A DNA stretch of 64,000 bases from Parachlorella kessleri (GCA_001598975.1 BBXU01002754.1:30619-94618); one strand, 5' to 3'. Shown: positions 48,768 through 63,600, numbered from the stretch's first letter. Translations and numbers: made by a program. The notes: generated by a model not told the origin, from the letters alone.

Positions 48768-51700
48768 TCAGATCTTGCGTATCTCTACCCGGCACCGCTG
48801 GTCGACTCGGTGGGGCAGCGGTGAGTTGGTGGAGGCAGGCTGGCCGGCCAGGAGGGCCAGCGCCTCGGGTGAGGGCGGGATGTAGACGTGTGCAAAGGTG
48901 CCGCCTGCAGGCAGGGGAAGCAGACGGAGGGGACATGAGAGGGGGTCATGAGCACAGGCAGCTCCTGGGGTGGCTGCCTTCTCGGTTCAGCCCTCGTGCC
49001 AATGACCAGGTCGTTTAGATTGCGGAGGAGGCAGGCCTGCCTGCAAGGACAGCAGGTACCACCGTGAAAGGCAACCTTGCTAAGGCTGTGACTCAAGCCG
49101 CAAGCCCGTCCTTCCCAGCAGAGCCGTCCCTCTCCTGCCCCCCCCCCCTCCCGCGCGGCTCACCGTTGGTCCCCTTGACAAGCCTGCCAGGGTTGATGCA
49201 CACCACGCTGCCCTCACTTCCCACTCTGACCGGTGCTCCTGCCCCTGCCTGCTGCCCCGCTGCTGCCGCACTATCTGTCTCCATGGGCGCAGCCTCAGTC
49301 CCAGCACTAGGTGCATGCGCTCCTGCTACTAATGCTGGTGCTGCTGCTGCCTCTGCCACGGGGGCCGCCAGTGTGGTGGCTGGCAGTGGCACCAGCTTGG
49401 CGAAGGGTTGGAGGTCTGAGGGGAGCACCAGCAGGTCGGGGGTGCAGGGCAGCTCCAGCGCGGGGCTGTTGGCAGAGTCCAGGGGCAGCGAGGCAGGCGG
49501 CGGGAACATGGGCATGTAACTGCATGGCAAGCAAGGAGGGTCAAGGGCGGTGGGGCAGGCCCAGGGCATCCAACACCGCCAGTGCAGAGGAGCAGAACAT
49601 TCGCTTTTTTTGCCCTAATGTTGCAGGACGCACCACCCCTTGAGGTGATCAGCCTGATTCGGCCGCAGGGCACCTCCCTATTCCCACCTGCGCTGTGATA
49701 TGAGGTGGGATGCCAGCGCCGCCAGTCGGTCAGTCTGCCCGGCCGTCCTGCTGATCTCCTGCCCGCTGCACGCTACAAGCCAGTCAGCGCTGCTGCATCC
49801 CACCACAACCTCGTTGCACCTGCAGGCGCTCACATAACTCCATCCTGACTCTGGTCCCTGCACTGACAGATAGTCAAGCATACATGGCACACAAGAGAAG
49901 TATTACTATAGCAAATACTCTGACTTGATAGGACATTGCCTGCCTCACGCTCTCACAGAGCAAGGCCGCTGATGCCCAGGAACAGGCTCTGAGAGCTGCC
50001 TCACAGATGGCTGGGCAACCATGCATGGGTTGCACCCACCTGACAGTGGCCGGGCTGGGTAGGTTGGTCACAGGCGGCTCCCCCTGGCTGGGCGGCAGTG
50101 GTGGCTGTGGGAAGACTGGGTGGTGGTGCACGTCCCGAACGGCGGGCAGGAGCATCACCCTGGTGCCGCTGTTGGCCCCAATGAACGCCGCCAGCTGGCC
50201 CATCACCTACGCTTACAGATGAACAGGGCTTTCCCTTTGCATGGGAGCCGTGCTCTTGGGGTAGCAAATGCCTGGCTGGATGGGCCGCGCTCTCGGGCAG
50301 GAATGCCAGGTGGGATGGTGGGGGCAGGCAGCTGCCAAAGCTGGTGCCCTGGCGGATGCGTTGGCCCAGCCACTAGCTGCTGAGCTTCCAGGGCAAAGTT
50401 GGCTGCAGCAGCGCGCCAGCAGCTCCAGCGATGGCCGGGTCGGACCCACCTGTCCCTCAAACACTTCATCAAATGTCTCCTCCAGCAGCCCACCCCTGAC
50501 CGCCGGGTGCTCCGCGTCCACAAAGGGCCCCACCAGCAGCAGCAGGTCTGGCCTGGTGCGGCTGCAGTGGGCCAGCAGCGCGTGGAGTGCCTCGTAGCCC
50601 AGGTCCTCACTGCTGGTGAAGGGCCCAGCAGCTATCACCGCTGACAGGCCGCGCTTGCCTGCAGGAGCACATAATCATAAAAGGCTTTCCTTTCCTAAGC
50701 TCTAGACTTGGTGCTGTTGGCAAGTGTGTGTTTGTAGGGGAAGGACAGGGTGTTGTACTGCCTGCCTGCCTGGCTGGCTGTGGGCTGCTTGGGAGGCGCA
50801 CGACTGCTTAGCCTGCTGGGGCGCATGGTTGTGTGATGATGAGCTGATCCACATGTAGCAAGTTTCCGCTGCAAGGCAGCATATGTAGTTGGGCAGCCAA
50901 CCGTTCGTACCACGGCCAAAAGTGCTCGAGCACGGGGGAAGTGATGAGGATGCGCGTGACACCCAGCGCCCACCTGTTGCACTCGCGTGCGCTGCCTTCT
51001 GCTGCAAGCTGGTGGTCGGCATGGGGAGTGGCAGGCCGCCCACCACTTCAGATGCCACTATACACTGGCCGCTGGGGTTAGTACCCTTCACTGCCACGAC
51101 CTGTCACAACATCCATAGCGAGGGAAGGTACGTGGTTGCAGCACACACGCACCATACACAAGGTGCTCAGCAAGAAGCTGGACATGCAGCACAGGGCAGC
51201 CACCGTGGGACTCAAAAACACACAAGTGCAACTGGCCTTAGCCTAGGCTGGCACCCACGGCCGCACCTGCCCCGGGAACAGGCGGAAGGTGGGGCAGCGT
51301 GACAGGTCCAGCCTGACGCGCGCCCCCTGGCTGCTGCGCACGCTGCCCTCCAGCAGTGCTGACTCCTGGTTCAGCCGACCCTCCTCTGCGGCAGCCAACC
51401 AGCCAGGGCTAGTGAGCGAGAAAGCGGTTGCGTGCGCGGTGCTGCCGTGCGAGCATGGTGCAGCAAGCTCGTTTGGCTTGATGCCTTCCCCTGGACAGTC
51501 AGGCCGCAAGAGGCACCGCGTGCCAGCCAGGCCAAGCCCTGGGGCATCCTCTGCCTACGTGGGTCCCCTCAACCATTGTCCAGCAACGAATACATCTGCA
51601 ATGCTCCAGTTGCAGGGCCAGACACCCACACCCACACACCTGTGTCGCAGCACACGCGGCCCACGAAGACTGTCTGGTCCTGAGCCGCATAAGCCACGCT

Positions 51701-53111
51701 TGTGAGCTCCAGCCCGCGAGCCTCCAAGGCTTCCTCCAGACCCGTCAAGCGCCGCTCAAGGTGATCCACCTGCCACAACCAGCCGGGCGGAGGGCTGACG
51801 CCAGCCAGGCGGGAAGCCCGGTGCTGCTATATGGCCAACAGCAAGCCAGGATGGACTGTGGCAAGCGGTATGGCACATGGAAGCATGGAAAAACACTCCC
51901 CAGAGTGCCTATAGATACCTCGACCGAACGCCCCCGCCACATGGGTTCCTTCTACAAGTACGGCTGGCATGCCACCATGCTGCACCCTTTCATTTTTAGA
52001 CTGTGTGGCCTACCTTGTCCTCGATGCGGTTCATCATATACTTGGCGTCTGCGCGCAGGGCCGCCCCCAACACCTCCACCTCGCAGCAGGCCCCAGCGGC
52101 ATCCACGTCCATGCGCTGCTCACAGCAAGACAGCAAGCATAGTCCTTGACTACAGGAATGGTCTGCCTACATCTTGGGCACGCCTGAGCCAGGTGCATGT
52201 CGCTAGAAAGCTCAGTGTGCCTCAGCCGCCAGTTTGATACTGTGATCGCAGAAATGATCAGTATCACAGGCCACCGCTGCAATCCCTGCACACCTGGATC
52301 ATTCATTACTCCAAGAGCCCTCCCGTTTCCCGCTGGCAAACCAACCCACCTCCGCGGGGGCCTGGATGTGTGAGTTCAATACTGCCTGCACCTCTCCGCC
52401 CTGCAGACGCTCCCTAAACTTGCCGCTGGAGGCTGGCGTGCGCGGCTTGGCTGCGCTGCCAGGCCGCGGCGTCTGCTTGCTGAGGTAGGGGCTGATCCGT
52501 TGGCTGGGCTGCGCAGTAGTGGCAGCAGAGCCGCTGGTGCTGCCGCCTAAAAGGCCTCCCACAGTCGCACTGCAGAGGAGGCCAGGGGGTGTTCGTACTG
52601 GGTCCAAACACCCTGCCAGAAGCCGGCCCTTTTAATACCACGACACATCGCAGACCATACTGCAAACTCATATTGTTTGGAAGCAGAAGCAAAGTCTGCT
52701 CTCTAACACTTACTCCTCCCAGCTAGGACCTCTGGCAAACAGGTTGTTTGGGCGGGCTTGAATGTCTGGCTGCCTGCCTGCCTTGCCAAAGTGCTCAGCA
52801 AAGGCTTCGAGGTCCTCGGGGGTTACACCAGAGGTAGACTGAGCCCTGTACATACACGCCTTTGGCACTAGTTGCAGTTCATACTTCTGCACCTGGAGAT
52901 ATGTATATCCTCGTAAACTATATTGGCAACTTACGGCCAGCACTAGAGAGTACCTGCTGGTGGTCAAGAATTTGTCGAAGGCGGTGGCTATCCCTTTTGC
53001 ATCGAGACCGTGCTGGCCGGCTAGAACCTCTAGCTGCGCTAGGAGGGGGCTGGAGATGTCCTTGTACAGGGTGGCCCTCCGCACCAGAGCCCCCTTAATC
53101 GCCGCCTCCAT
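48768..53111 (-). CDS. POLA2: DNA polymerase alpha subunit B
   Basis: This is a multi-exon minus-strand gene from the ATG at 53111 to a TGA at 48770-48768. The N-terminal helical domain is in the first exons (LLAQLEVLAGQHGLDAKGI). A Ser/Pro/Gly linker follows (SPYLSKQTPRPGSAAKPRTP). The OB-fold part includes RVRLDLSRCPTFRLFPGQ and VVAVKGTNPSGQ. The inactive calcineurin-like phosphoesterase domain gives VIAAGPFTSSEDLGYEALHA, DLLLLVGPFVDAEHP, VMLLPAVRDVHHHPVFPQPP and the terminal VVCINPGRLVKG-GTFAHVYI. The order and final strand (CRVEIRKI) match the family. The protein is the regulatory B subunit that tethers primase to the catalytic subunit in lagging-strand priming. Most exon limits were not worked out individually. 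The start codon is 235 bases from that of the divergent RPB10 gene. Confidence 0.92.
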
Positions 53112-53346
53112 CGCCTGATCACACCTAAAACCTGCTAGAAGCTACTGTGTCAACTTTCTGAAATATCATCCTTTTGATCGGCCCTGCAGGGCAGAAACCA
53201 GGAGTTCAAAAGGGTACAGCGGGAAAGCCTCATAAGTAGTCACCGGGAGTAACCCTGCTGAAAGCAAGAGGCAAGAGAGACACCAGGGCGCCGGCGTATG
53301 CTGTTGCTGTCGGGCTGAAGCTTGGGGAGCTGATAAGCAGGGTGAC

Positions 53347-53962
<616 letters not shown>

Positions 53963-54688
53963 GGACCAGGCAGCAGCCTTTGCAGCCACCCACCGCCAGA
54001 GCCGCCGCTCGGGGTGGTTGTCTTTGCAGTCTTGCTGACACTATGACACCTCAGGCACTGTTCTGTGCTCTAGAATTTCACAGATAACACAGGGTGTCCT
54101 CTTCTAGATTGGTTGGGAAGTATCTCGGTGTCATAGTGCCAGCGCCTTCAAGGCTGTACACGCAAGATATGGGATTCCATGGGCAGCCCAGGGATGAGTG
54201 TGCATGGCTTGCCAGGAGAGGGTAATAGGAGGAGTTTGCATCTGCCCTCACTCTATCTGTTACTAGTTGCCGTTGGAACGTCTGGGCTATGGGACGTCCT
54301 TGTTGAGTAGTGTTGCATGGCATGGGGCAACAATCCTTGGGCGGTAATCGCCAGCGGCAGCTTACGTAACTTGTACTACCTGAGCAATTCCAGAACTACT
54401 AGATGTTGCCAAATACTAGATGTCTGGCTTCACCGGTTCACGAAAACCACAGGACAGCATCGCAACTAATAGCCACAACCAGTACATGGTAGATTAGCCG
54501 AGGATATACAGCCAAGTCGCTATCATACAAGCCAGCTTTCAATAGGGATATTGCAGTGCTAGCAGGAGCAGCAATGAGTGCGAGCTTGGCCCACGACACC
54601 CAAACCTAAACCACACCAAACCCTGACTGGCCAAAGAGGCCACTTGCCCGGCCTGTTCGCCCACAAGCAGCAAAATGAGCTCTGTCCA
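53963..54688. other. Convergent intergenic region between RPB10 and HDH
   Basis: The 726 bases contain both 3' UTRs. A 12-bp inverted pair (CACTATGACACC at 54039-54050 and its complement at 54127-54138) is present. No gene is recognised. Confidence 0.4.
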
Positions 54689-57486
54689 TCAGTGCCCCAG
54701 GCCCAGCCGGAGCGTGACCGCCCGCTTGTGTGCGTCCAGCCCTTCCACTGCCGCCATCCTAGCCACAGTTGGTCCCAGCAGCTGCAGCCCTTCGTAGGTC
54801 AGGCTCTGGACCGTCATCTTCTTCTGGAAGCTCTCTAGCGACACGCCGCTGTACATGCGGGCGTAACCGTATGTGGGCAGCACGTGGTTGGTACCCGAGG
54901 CGTAGTCTCCCACGCTCTCGGGGGTCCACCGGCCCAGGAAGACTGACCCCGCGTTGTTCAGGAGTGGCAGCCAAGACTCGGCGTCGTCCACGTTCACTAT
55001 CAAGTGCTCGGGGGCATACCTGGGCAGGCGGGGTGGGAAAGGGTTTTTATATGGAAACTAAAATATAATTTTATATCAGAGCTCGTGAGGAAGGGAGCTG
55101 GAGGCTGCAAAGCCAGGAGCTCTGTTGACGAATGCAGGCTGTGTAGAGACCTCAGCATGGCTGTCCCATTCACAAGATGGCACAATGACGTTACCCAAAA
55201 GTTCACCCCACTCTCCTAGTGCGCAAAAGTCCAAGATGACTTGCTACCTGGGCACTAGAGCAGCTCAGCTGGAGCTTGCATGCGAACCCATTGCAAGTAC
55301 CGCACGTTTCCTCCGCCTCCCCCCCTACTGCCCGCACCTGTTTGAGAACTGCGCCGCCTCCTCCCTGCTGCCAACCTGCACGATGCAGCTGTGCGACAAA
55401 GCCCGCCGCGTCATCTCCGCCCGTGGCAGCAGGCTACACTGATGCTCCACTTCTTGTTGGATGGCCTCCACATCCACACCCGGCAGCGCAACCAGCACCG
55501 CCTGGCTGTCAGGGCCGTGCTCCGCCTGCAGCAGCACATCACGCAGCACAGCTCAGGATGCAGCAGTCATATGCAAATGGGCAACCAACCAGGCACCTGG
55601 TGGGAGGGCAAGGCTGCCCCTCCAGCTCCTCGGTCTGGCAGGAAGTAAGCCAATTCACACCCGGCCCTGCAGAGCTGCTGCAATCTCAAGCGGAGGCCAA
55701 GCAGCACGCCCTTCCATGGACAGCAGCCCTATTGAGGAGACAAGCTACAGGCGCTGTGCTCTTTAGACAGTCAGGGATGGTAGGCTGGGCAAAGGCGCTG
55801 TCCTAAGGAGCTCACCTGTGAGAGCAGGTCCAGGGCCACATGGGTGTGGTTGGCGCCAGCATCGGCAATAACCAACACCTCTGAGGGGCCGGCGGGCATG
55901 TCAATGGCTATCATGGCCTCGCTATTCTGAAGAAGCATCTTGGCGGCAGTCACATACTGGTTGCCTGGCCCAAAGATCTTGTCCACCTGCCAGCAGGGAC
56001 ACACAGACCGAGCACCTTGCAAGACGCAAGTGTCCCTAAGGTGGCACGCTTCCTCCAAGGTGCTGCACAAAGTTATTAAGCCTTGTCTATGGCCACAGAA
56101 TCGAGCGACTAAGCAGAGTATGGCAACATTATGGAATCGCTCCACACATGCTGTGGGCTGGTCCTCTCACATCCCGATTCCCAATCTTGCTGAAAATTGA
56201 GGCATGCACCAGTCTCGCAGCTCCCCCTTACCAACACCATGTCCTTCCTCCCCCGACCAATCCTGCGCACCCGCCCCACCCGCCCCCTGGGCCCAGCTTG
56301 GGCCACCTACCTTGGGGCAGGACTGCGTGCCCCAGGCCATGGCTGCCACCGCCTGCGCGCCGCCCGCCCGCAGCACGTGCGTCGCCCCCGCCTTCCTTGC
56401 GCAGTACAGCACCTCCGGCGTGATGCTGCCGTCTGGCCGTGGCGGCGTGGCCAGCACAATGGTTTCACACCCCGCCAGGGCTGCCGGCACTGCCAACATC
56501 AGTGCGCTGGAGGGCAGCACGGCGGTGCCACCAGGCACATACAGGCCCACGGCGTTGATGGGCCGTGCCACGCGCCGACAGCGCACGCCTGGCATGGTCT
56601 CCACTTCTAGCGGGGCAGACTGCTGCGCCCGGTGGAAGGCACGAATGTTCTCGTAGGCCACATCAAAGGCCTGGCGGGTCTCCGCGTCTAGCTCAGGCTC
56701 AGGCAGCTCCTGGTGCATCAAATGGAGGGATGTTGACATGACGGAGGTGGGATGACAGTGCCAGTAAAAGCTAGCCACTGCACCAGCTTGCCAGTGCATA
56801 CTTCACATAGTTACCAAGGGACAGCAGTGAACAAACTGTATCCGCCCCCTAAACTCCTCCTCCACAAGTAAGTGGGCAGGTGCACTAGTGCTGACTCTCT
56901 AACAATTGCAATTCGCGGTAGCAGCAGCAGGATTTCTTTATGACCCTCCTCTCCCAGGCCTGAAACCAGGTCGTACAGTCAAGTGTGTTTCGGTGTTGTC
57001 CTCCCACCACCACCCATACCTGAATGGGAGTACACGTTTCTTGTAGCTGCACCCTGTCAAACTTGGCAGTTAACTCCTTGACTGCAGCATCCCCACGGCG
57101 CTTCACATCCTCAACGATAGGCTCAACCTGCACAGCCGCACGCACCTCTCAGTTGCAGACGCAGCCCTTGGGTCACAACTGATACACCTAAACAGAGATA
57201 GCAGAGGCTGGCTGAGGCCGGCAAGATGACCCACCGAGCTGAGGATGGAAGTGAAGTCCACTCGCGGCCGCGCAGTGAACTCCTGCAGCTGGGCTGGAGT
57301 CATCTCACTGGCCTGGTAGACCTTCATCCCTGCTGCTGGTGCTGCTGCTGCTGCCGTGGCCTGAATACGAGGGGGTTGCGGCCGCCTGGTAACGCCAGGG
57401 TTTGCTGAGAGGGCCTTGGGCGCGTGAGAGCCAGGTGTCTTGCAGCATGCAGAGACATGCCTTGGCCCTACAACAGCTCCAAGCAT
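54689..57486 (-). CDS. HDH: Histidinol dehydrogenase, plastid-type
   Basis: Six exons (57486-57235, 57127-57020, 56709-56311, 55986-55816, 55525-55338 and 55019-54689) join in phase to 482 residues. A Ser/Ala/Pro/Arg-rich leader of about 50 residues fits a chloroplast transit peptide. Family motifs are [56 protein letters not shown] (with the Glu-His pair used in catalysis) and [20 protein letters not shown]. The zinc-binding His downstream is in [10 protein letters not shown]. The enzyme (EC 1.1.1.23) performs the last two NAD-dependent steps from L-histidinol to L-histidine. The reading begins at the ATG at 57486; an in-frame GTG lies two codons upstream. The gene is divergent from the MOS1-like gene, 206 bases away. 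Confidence 0.95.
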
Positions 57487-57692
57487 GGTCACTGCGCTGG
57501 CTTGTGCGAGCTGGAATTGGATGAGGGCTCCATGAGGTCAGGGGCCACGGTTTCCGGAGGGAACAAGCCCTCCCGCCACTAACTCTTCCACTCACGATGG
57601 CTCAGCACAGACGGCCTCTCCACTGCCCTTACTAGAGACATGCCCACCAAGCCGGCTCGCACGGTCGGGCATAGACTAGCTAGCATAACCAG

Positions 57693-60600
57693 ATGTCACT
57701 GCGAGACAACCGTGACAAGCCATATGTTCGTCCTCCTTTGAACCGCCAGGGGCCCGGGCTCGTGACTCTTGGAGCCCCAAAGGTGTGATCAGTTGCTAGG
57801 AACAGCCATCGGTTGCTTTTCCCGCATGCCGCTGCGCTGGTGGAAGGCCCTCCACGCAGATGTCACCACAACAGTTTTGCGTGTTTGCAGCGCACAAAGT
57901 CAGCTGCCAAGCTTGCCGTCCCGAAACCCGTCAACCTACCGTCGCTAAAGAAGGTATGCATGATGGGGTCAGTTCAAACACCTCCTATGCCTGCACTTTT
58001 GTGGTTCTACTGAAGGCTCAGGGTCTTGGTGACCACCAAGCTGAGGTGTTGCTATTTCAGGAGAACGCCGGCAACGACCCCACCACACAGCTCGTACCCT
58101 CTGGGCAGAGTGGATGGACTGCCGCTAAGCCCGAGGAGTCGCCTGAGAGGCACAGTGCTGGCGGTGCTTCGCTAGTTGAGAGGTCCACATGGGCCTCAGG
58201 GGAAGGACCCCGCGTGCCGCCGCTGCCTCAGGCAGCCTGGCAGCGCGCGGGGCCGCTGAACCCGCAAGACTTCCCCTCTCTGGCAGCCTCTGCCAGCGGC
58301 AAGCCACCCTTACCGCACCAGCATCCCAGGCCGCCCTCCGACCTAGTAGTGCAGGTGAGAGGGGCAGCTAGCGGGCGCAGGAGAGGAATGAGCAGGATTG
58401 CCATGATGCCTGCCATGATGCCTTCCACTTGGGCTATAAAGAAGCTGTTGCCAGCCTGTGTGCAGTTGCCCGCAGGGCCCACAGCAGCTTTGGATCCTTG
58501 ATTAAGTCTCGGCCTCCGCATCTGCTGTGATGAAATAGCTAAGCCACCACAGCAACATTATGAGTGGCTGCATCCCATTACCGGCAGTTTGGTGCTCTGG
58601 TACAGTGGCGCTCGCTGTGCAGCAGTGTAAAGTTCTTGCCTGCAGGCCGGCATTTGGGACGAGGATGAAAGAGATTATAGGCACCCTGTGCAGCGCTCAG
58701 CCCTCATTGACAGGTGAGCGCGAGCGAGGCAATTGTTCTTTCATGTTTCTAGTGACGAAGTTGCAGCTCGGATCATCAAGGTAGGGGCCCCTCTTTGCTA
58801 TTGCGAGGGTTGAGGGGATCCCAACTCAGTTGGCCTTGATGATGTAGAGCAAATAGGGGGGCCAAATCTTGTTAGCAGTTCTGCATGTTGTGTCTTTCGG
58901 AGGAGGAGATCTGGAAGCGAAGGAGTTGGTGACTTTGGTGGGGAGGTTGGTGCAATCGTTCACACATAGTTGTTTGTGGCATGGCAGGGGCGAGCCCAGG
59001 GACAGCAGCAGGGATCATCCTGGCTATGGCAGCGGCAGCAGCTATCGTGAAGATCGAGAGCGGGGCCCACATGCCAGCAGGGGCGACAGCGGCCGCCATT
59101 CGCCTACTGACCTGGGCTATGGCTACGACCGCGGGCAGCACAACCGGGAAGGCGCCCCCGGCTACAGTGCTAGGGAGGGCACGTATAGCCGCGACAGGTC
59201 TGAGCCGCCACCCTATCGGGATTGGGACGCCAGCCACAGTGGCAGGGAGGGGCCACACCACTCTGAGGAGGGCAGGAGCAGCAGGGAACACTACCCACCG
59301 CGTGACAGGTCAGTGATGGTATTGGATGACTGCGAGCTGGCCAGTGGTTGTATTGGGTGGGCGGCTCGTGCAAGGTGCTGCTTCGGCATGGCCAGCCGTC
59401 GTGGATGGGGTGCGGACCTCAGATCAGCAGCAGGGTGGTTCTGGCACGCATTAGGGGCCTGATGCGTTGTTGAGCTCCCTTGAGGGTGTGGTTGGCTTCT
59501 GCACTGCAGGCACGGTCCAGGCTATGGGTATGGTGGCCCACGAGAGCCTCGGTATGACAACGGTGGCCGCTGGGGTGGCTACGAGTCCCGGCGGTATGAT
59601 GATGAGGGCTATAGAGAGGAGTATGGCAGGTGTGCCTAGCAAGGAGTTGGCATGTGGAGGGGGCTGAATGTGTTGATGGTGTGGCAAAGAGGAGCAGAAG
59701 TTCGTATGGATGGGCCCCACTCAGAATGCAGCTAGCTGGGCTTCTAGTTGCTGCAGTTACTACGCGAGTACAGGTGGCATGCGGGTTCTACCTCGGGCTC
59801 ATGCCCACAGGTGCACTCAGTTTGCCTAGTGTAGTAACCACTGTTGGTGCCACTGCAGAGGTTATGGGGGCGGCGGCTTCGACAGCCGGCAGCCCAACCC
59901 ACGCTTTGAGCGGCCCAGCAGACCCTACCAGCCTGCAGCAGGTGCGAAGAAGAGGAGGGAGGGTAGCGATAGTGAGGGCGGGGTGTCCGCTTGCATGCTG
60001 GTTGTGCTGCAGGGGCTTGTCTAATTGTGTTGTTAGTACCAAGTTTACGTATGTGTTGGCTGCAGAGGACGAGTTGGGCATGCATTTATATGTTCACTGG
60101 GGTGGGTGCTCGGCATTCATATCCTATTTACAATCCGCCAGTCAGATTTTTCAGTGTGCTCTCCGTCAGCAAGCTGTTCATATGTGAGCAGCTTGCACCT
60201 CATGTGTCTGTCGTGGGGCGACATAAGACTGTCATTCATGCCACCCTCCAGATTACGACCCCGAGCTGTTCCCGCCCATGCCCGGCGAGCCCCCGCCCCG
60301 CGGCGGCCCCAGTGGCAACCGGGGCGTTCGCCTGGACCGAGATGAAGACAGGGAGGCCTTCAATGCCGAGCTGGAGCGCGTTGCGGCAGAGCTTGACAGG
60401 AGGCAGCAGCACCAGCAGCAGCAGTCCGGCAACGGCGAGGGCAGCGGCAGCGCTCTTGTGCACAAGCGACGGGGCAGCGATCAGCTGGAGAGGGGGTATT
60501 CCAGCGGCGAGGAGCATGAGCATCCCACACGGGCCTCGGCTTGGGGAGATGCGCAGGTGGGCATGGGGGCGATTTGAGGTACCTCACTCACTTGTGTGAG

Positions 60601-63600
60601 TGGGGTCGGGGCAAGGGGCAACCGGCTAGGTGTTAGGATCGCGGCCTGGGTGTGGCAGAGAGCTTGCATTTTAGACAGGCAGTGTACACAGACATTCTAG
60701 ACCACCACTGACATGTGGCATGTGGTGCCGGCAGAGGACATGCATGGCTTGCACATCAAACAGTCGTGCTCTAGAAACCTGTGAGGCAGTGCGACTGGGC
60801 TCAGAGTAGGGCAGGGCCAGAAAAGCTCACCCTTGTTGCATGCTGGGTGGGTGGTGCAGGGCTCTGTGGCTGCACGCGCCGCCGCCGAGCGGCGTGCTGC
60901 AGAGGAGGAGGAGAGCGAGCGACGTGAAGCGGCGGCCCGCAAGCTGCGCGAGATCGAGAATCGCATGGCTGAGAGGGACGAGGAGGCGCAGCGAAGAGCT
61001 AGGGAGCTGGCTGATGCCCAGGCAGCAGCGCATGTAAGCCTGGCCAAGGGGTATGGTGGGTGGATGCCTGGGGGTGGTGTTTGCGGCAGACTGGCTTGCG
61101 GGGGCGGGAGGTATGGATTATGCAAGTTTCAGGGTGCCAGCAGACTGGGCAGTCTGGTGTGGCAGTCGCAAGAGGCCACTTGCGCTTGCACCCAAGAATC
61201 AGTGCCTGGTTGAGCTGGTCAGCAGGGATAAGAGGGCACATTCATAAGCATTTGATAGACCAGCTGACAGCTCATGGGAGAGTTGTAAACTGTCATTTGT
61301 TGACAGAACGCGCTGTGGGTGTTACCATATTGTGGTAGGGGCTACCAGGGCTTGGAACTGCTGTTGCCTTTCCGATGTTCCGGCAGCGGCCATGGCATGC
61401 TAGCCCTCCTTCCATCACCAACTGCAGTCCTTGTTTCCTTGGTGCAGGCTGCTCTATCCAAGCCGCCCCCGCCGGGTGCCGAGCCCGCCTTTGAGAGGCG
61501 CCCCAGCGGCGCCTCGCTGGACCGCCGCCTTGAGCCACCCTCAAGGCCCTCACCACAAGGCCCTGCTGCGCTGCCTGCTGCGCCTCCGCCGCCTCCCCCT
61601 CCAAGGCCCTCCAGGGCTGAGGGGCAGCACCAGCAGCCTGCAGCGCACACAGCGGCCGACGCGCCAGTTGTTGAGGCGAGGCGCCCAGCGGCACCTCCTG
61701 CTGTGCTGCCCGTCTCCTCGCCGCCGCCACCTCCCCCAGTGCAAGCGCACGTGCGGCAGCTGAGCCCACCAGCCCCGCCACAGGCAGAGGTGCAGCAGGT
61801 TGTTGCGCCGCAGCCTGCCTTCCAGCCACCCGCACCAGAGGCCACTGCGTCTCCCATGGGATCACCTGCACGCCAGCCTAGCCCACAGCAGGAGCAGCAC
61901 CATGAGCAAGCTCCAGTCAGTGACGCAAGTGCTGCAGAGCCCAGTCCGGCTGCTGCCAACCAGCCGGCCGCTGCCCCAATCTTGTCGCCCCACAACGGCA
62001 CGGCTCCGCAGGACGACCTTGCTGCGCTACCTCCTCAAGCACAACCCGCCGTAACCCCAGCCATGTCACCTGCCCAGGCTGCTGGTGCTGCGGCTAGTAT
62101 GACCAGCCTGGTGAAGCCCGGCGCTTCCTGGAGAGCCATGCTGACGGGGGTGCCTGATGTTCCGCCCAAGGCTGCCCTGACAGGAGGAGCAGAGCAGGCA
62201 GCGCCGCAGCGTGCTGCCGGTGCTGCCAGTGGGCGGGAAGGCAAGGGTGGGGGGCGGGAGCGCGAGGGCAAACGCGCCAAGGCCAAGGGTGGCAAAGCTG
62301 CACCTGCTGCTGGCCCCCTTGTGGCTGCTGCGCCGTCGGTCACAGCAGAGGCTGGCCCTGCCCCTGCCAAGGGGAAGGCTAAGGGCAGAGGCGGCAAGGC
62401 CCAGAAGGTCGCAGTAGTAACAGCCTTGTCAGGGGAGCTGCAGCAGCAGCAACCCCAGCATCACCCAGGGCAGGCCCAGCAAGCCCAGCAGCCGCGAGGG
62501 AACCGGCGGCAGCAGCAGCAGCAGGTACAGCGTGGCGAAGGCCCTGCTGCCGCTGGTGGGAAGAGCGGGAAGGGTGCCGGCAGGGGTCGTGGCAGGGGCA
62601 AGGCAGGCGCAGCACCACCAGGCCAGCCTGCTGAGCAGGCGTTTGAGCACTCGCCTGCCGTATTTGGCTCGCCTGCCTCATCTCTGCTGCCCACAGCACA
62701 GCAGGAGCGCCAGCAGCCAGCGGCGGCAGCGCAAGCAGCAGCGCTGCCTCAGCTGATGGCAGCTGGTGAAGGCGCCGGTGCAGCCACCGTTGGCTCTGGA
62801 GAACTGCTCGAGTCATCCGAGCTGCCCCTGGCCCCCGCCTTGTCAGCAGCAGCGTTTGGCTGGAGCTCCCCTCTGGCCGACGAAGTGGCCAAGCTGCAGC
62901 TGTCAGCGGCGGCCTCAGCCGAAGCCGAGCTAGCGGTTGAGGTGGCTGGCGCGGCGACCTCCGCCTCACACGTGGCCGATATGGCGCGGGAATCGCTTCC
63001 GGCTGCTATGATGCTGGAGGTGGGCTTGGATCAGGAGTTGCTGGAGCCGTCAGCGCGGGTCATGGCAGGCGCCATGCCGCCCGCGACTGCCTTGGAGCCA
63101 TTGCCTGCTGCCACTGCAGCCTTGGGAAACGCTGCCGGTGCCCAGGCTGAGCCTGCCCTGTCAGCAGCAGCGATGGTGGGCACCTCAAGCGGGCTGGACT
63201 TGTTAGGGGATGACGTGATCACAGCATTGCCAGCAGACCTGTCTCTGGACCTAGCGGGCGGGACTGTTGCCTCGCCAGCTGTTGAGCCTGGTGTGCCCCC
63301 TCACAGCGCGTTTGTGCTGCCGCCACAGCCCCAGCACGCAGTATCACCGCCGCCCTTCCCTGCTAGCTACTTCCCCATCACATCTCTGCCTGGCGTGGGC
63401 TCTAACCCTTGGCAGCTTTCACCACCCTCACAGGCAAGTAGGTGGAGCATCGCCTCCACACTGTAGAGTCCCTCTGTATGCACAGCTACCTTTGGAGTTG
63501 ACGCTGGGCCCTTCTTTGTCTGAACAGAATACGATGAACAGTTCGAACAGTCCCTTACGCACGCCCACTTGTTCCCTTGTGTTGGAAGCGCAGGAGCCCT

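Noticed and set aside
61342..62001. 219-codon minus-strand open frame rich in Gly, Ala and Cys
   Set aside because: It is a shadow of the Pro/Ala-rich MOS1-like exon; GC-rich repeats keep several frames open.
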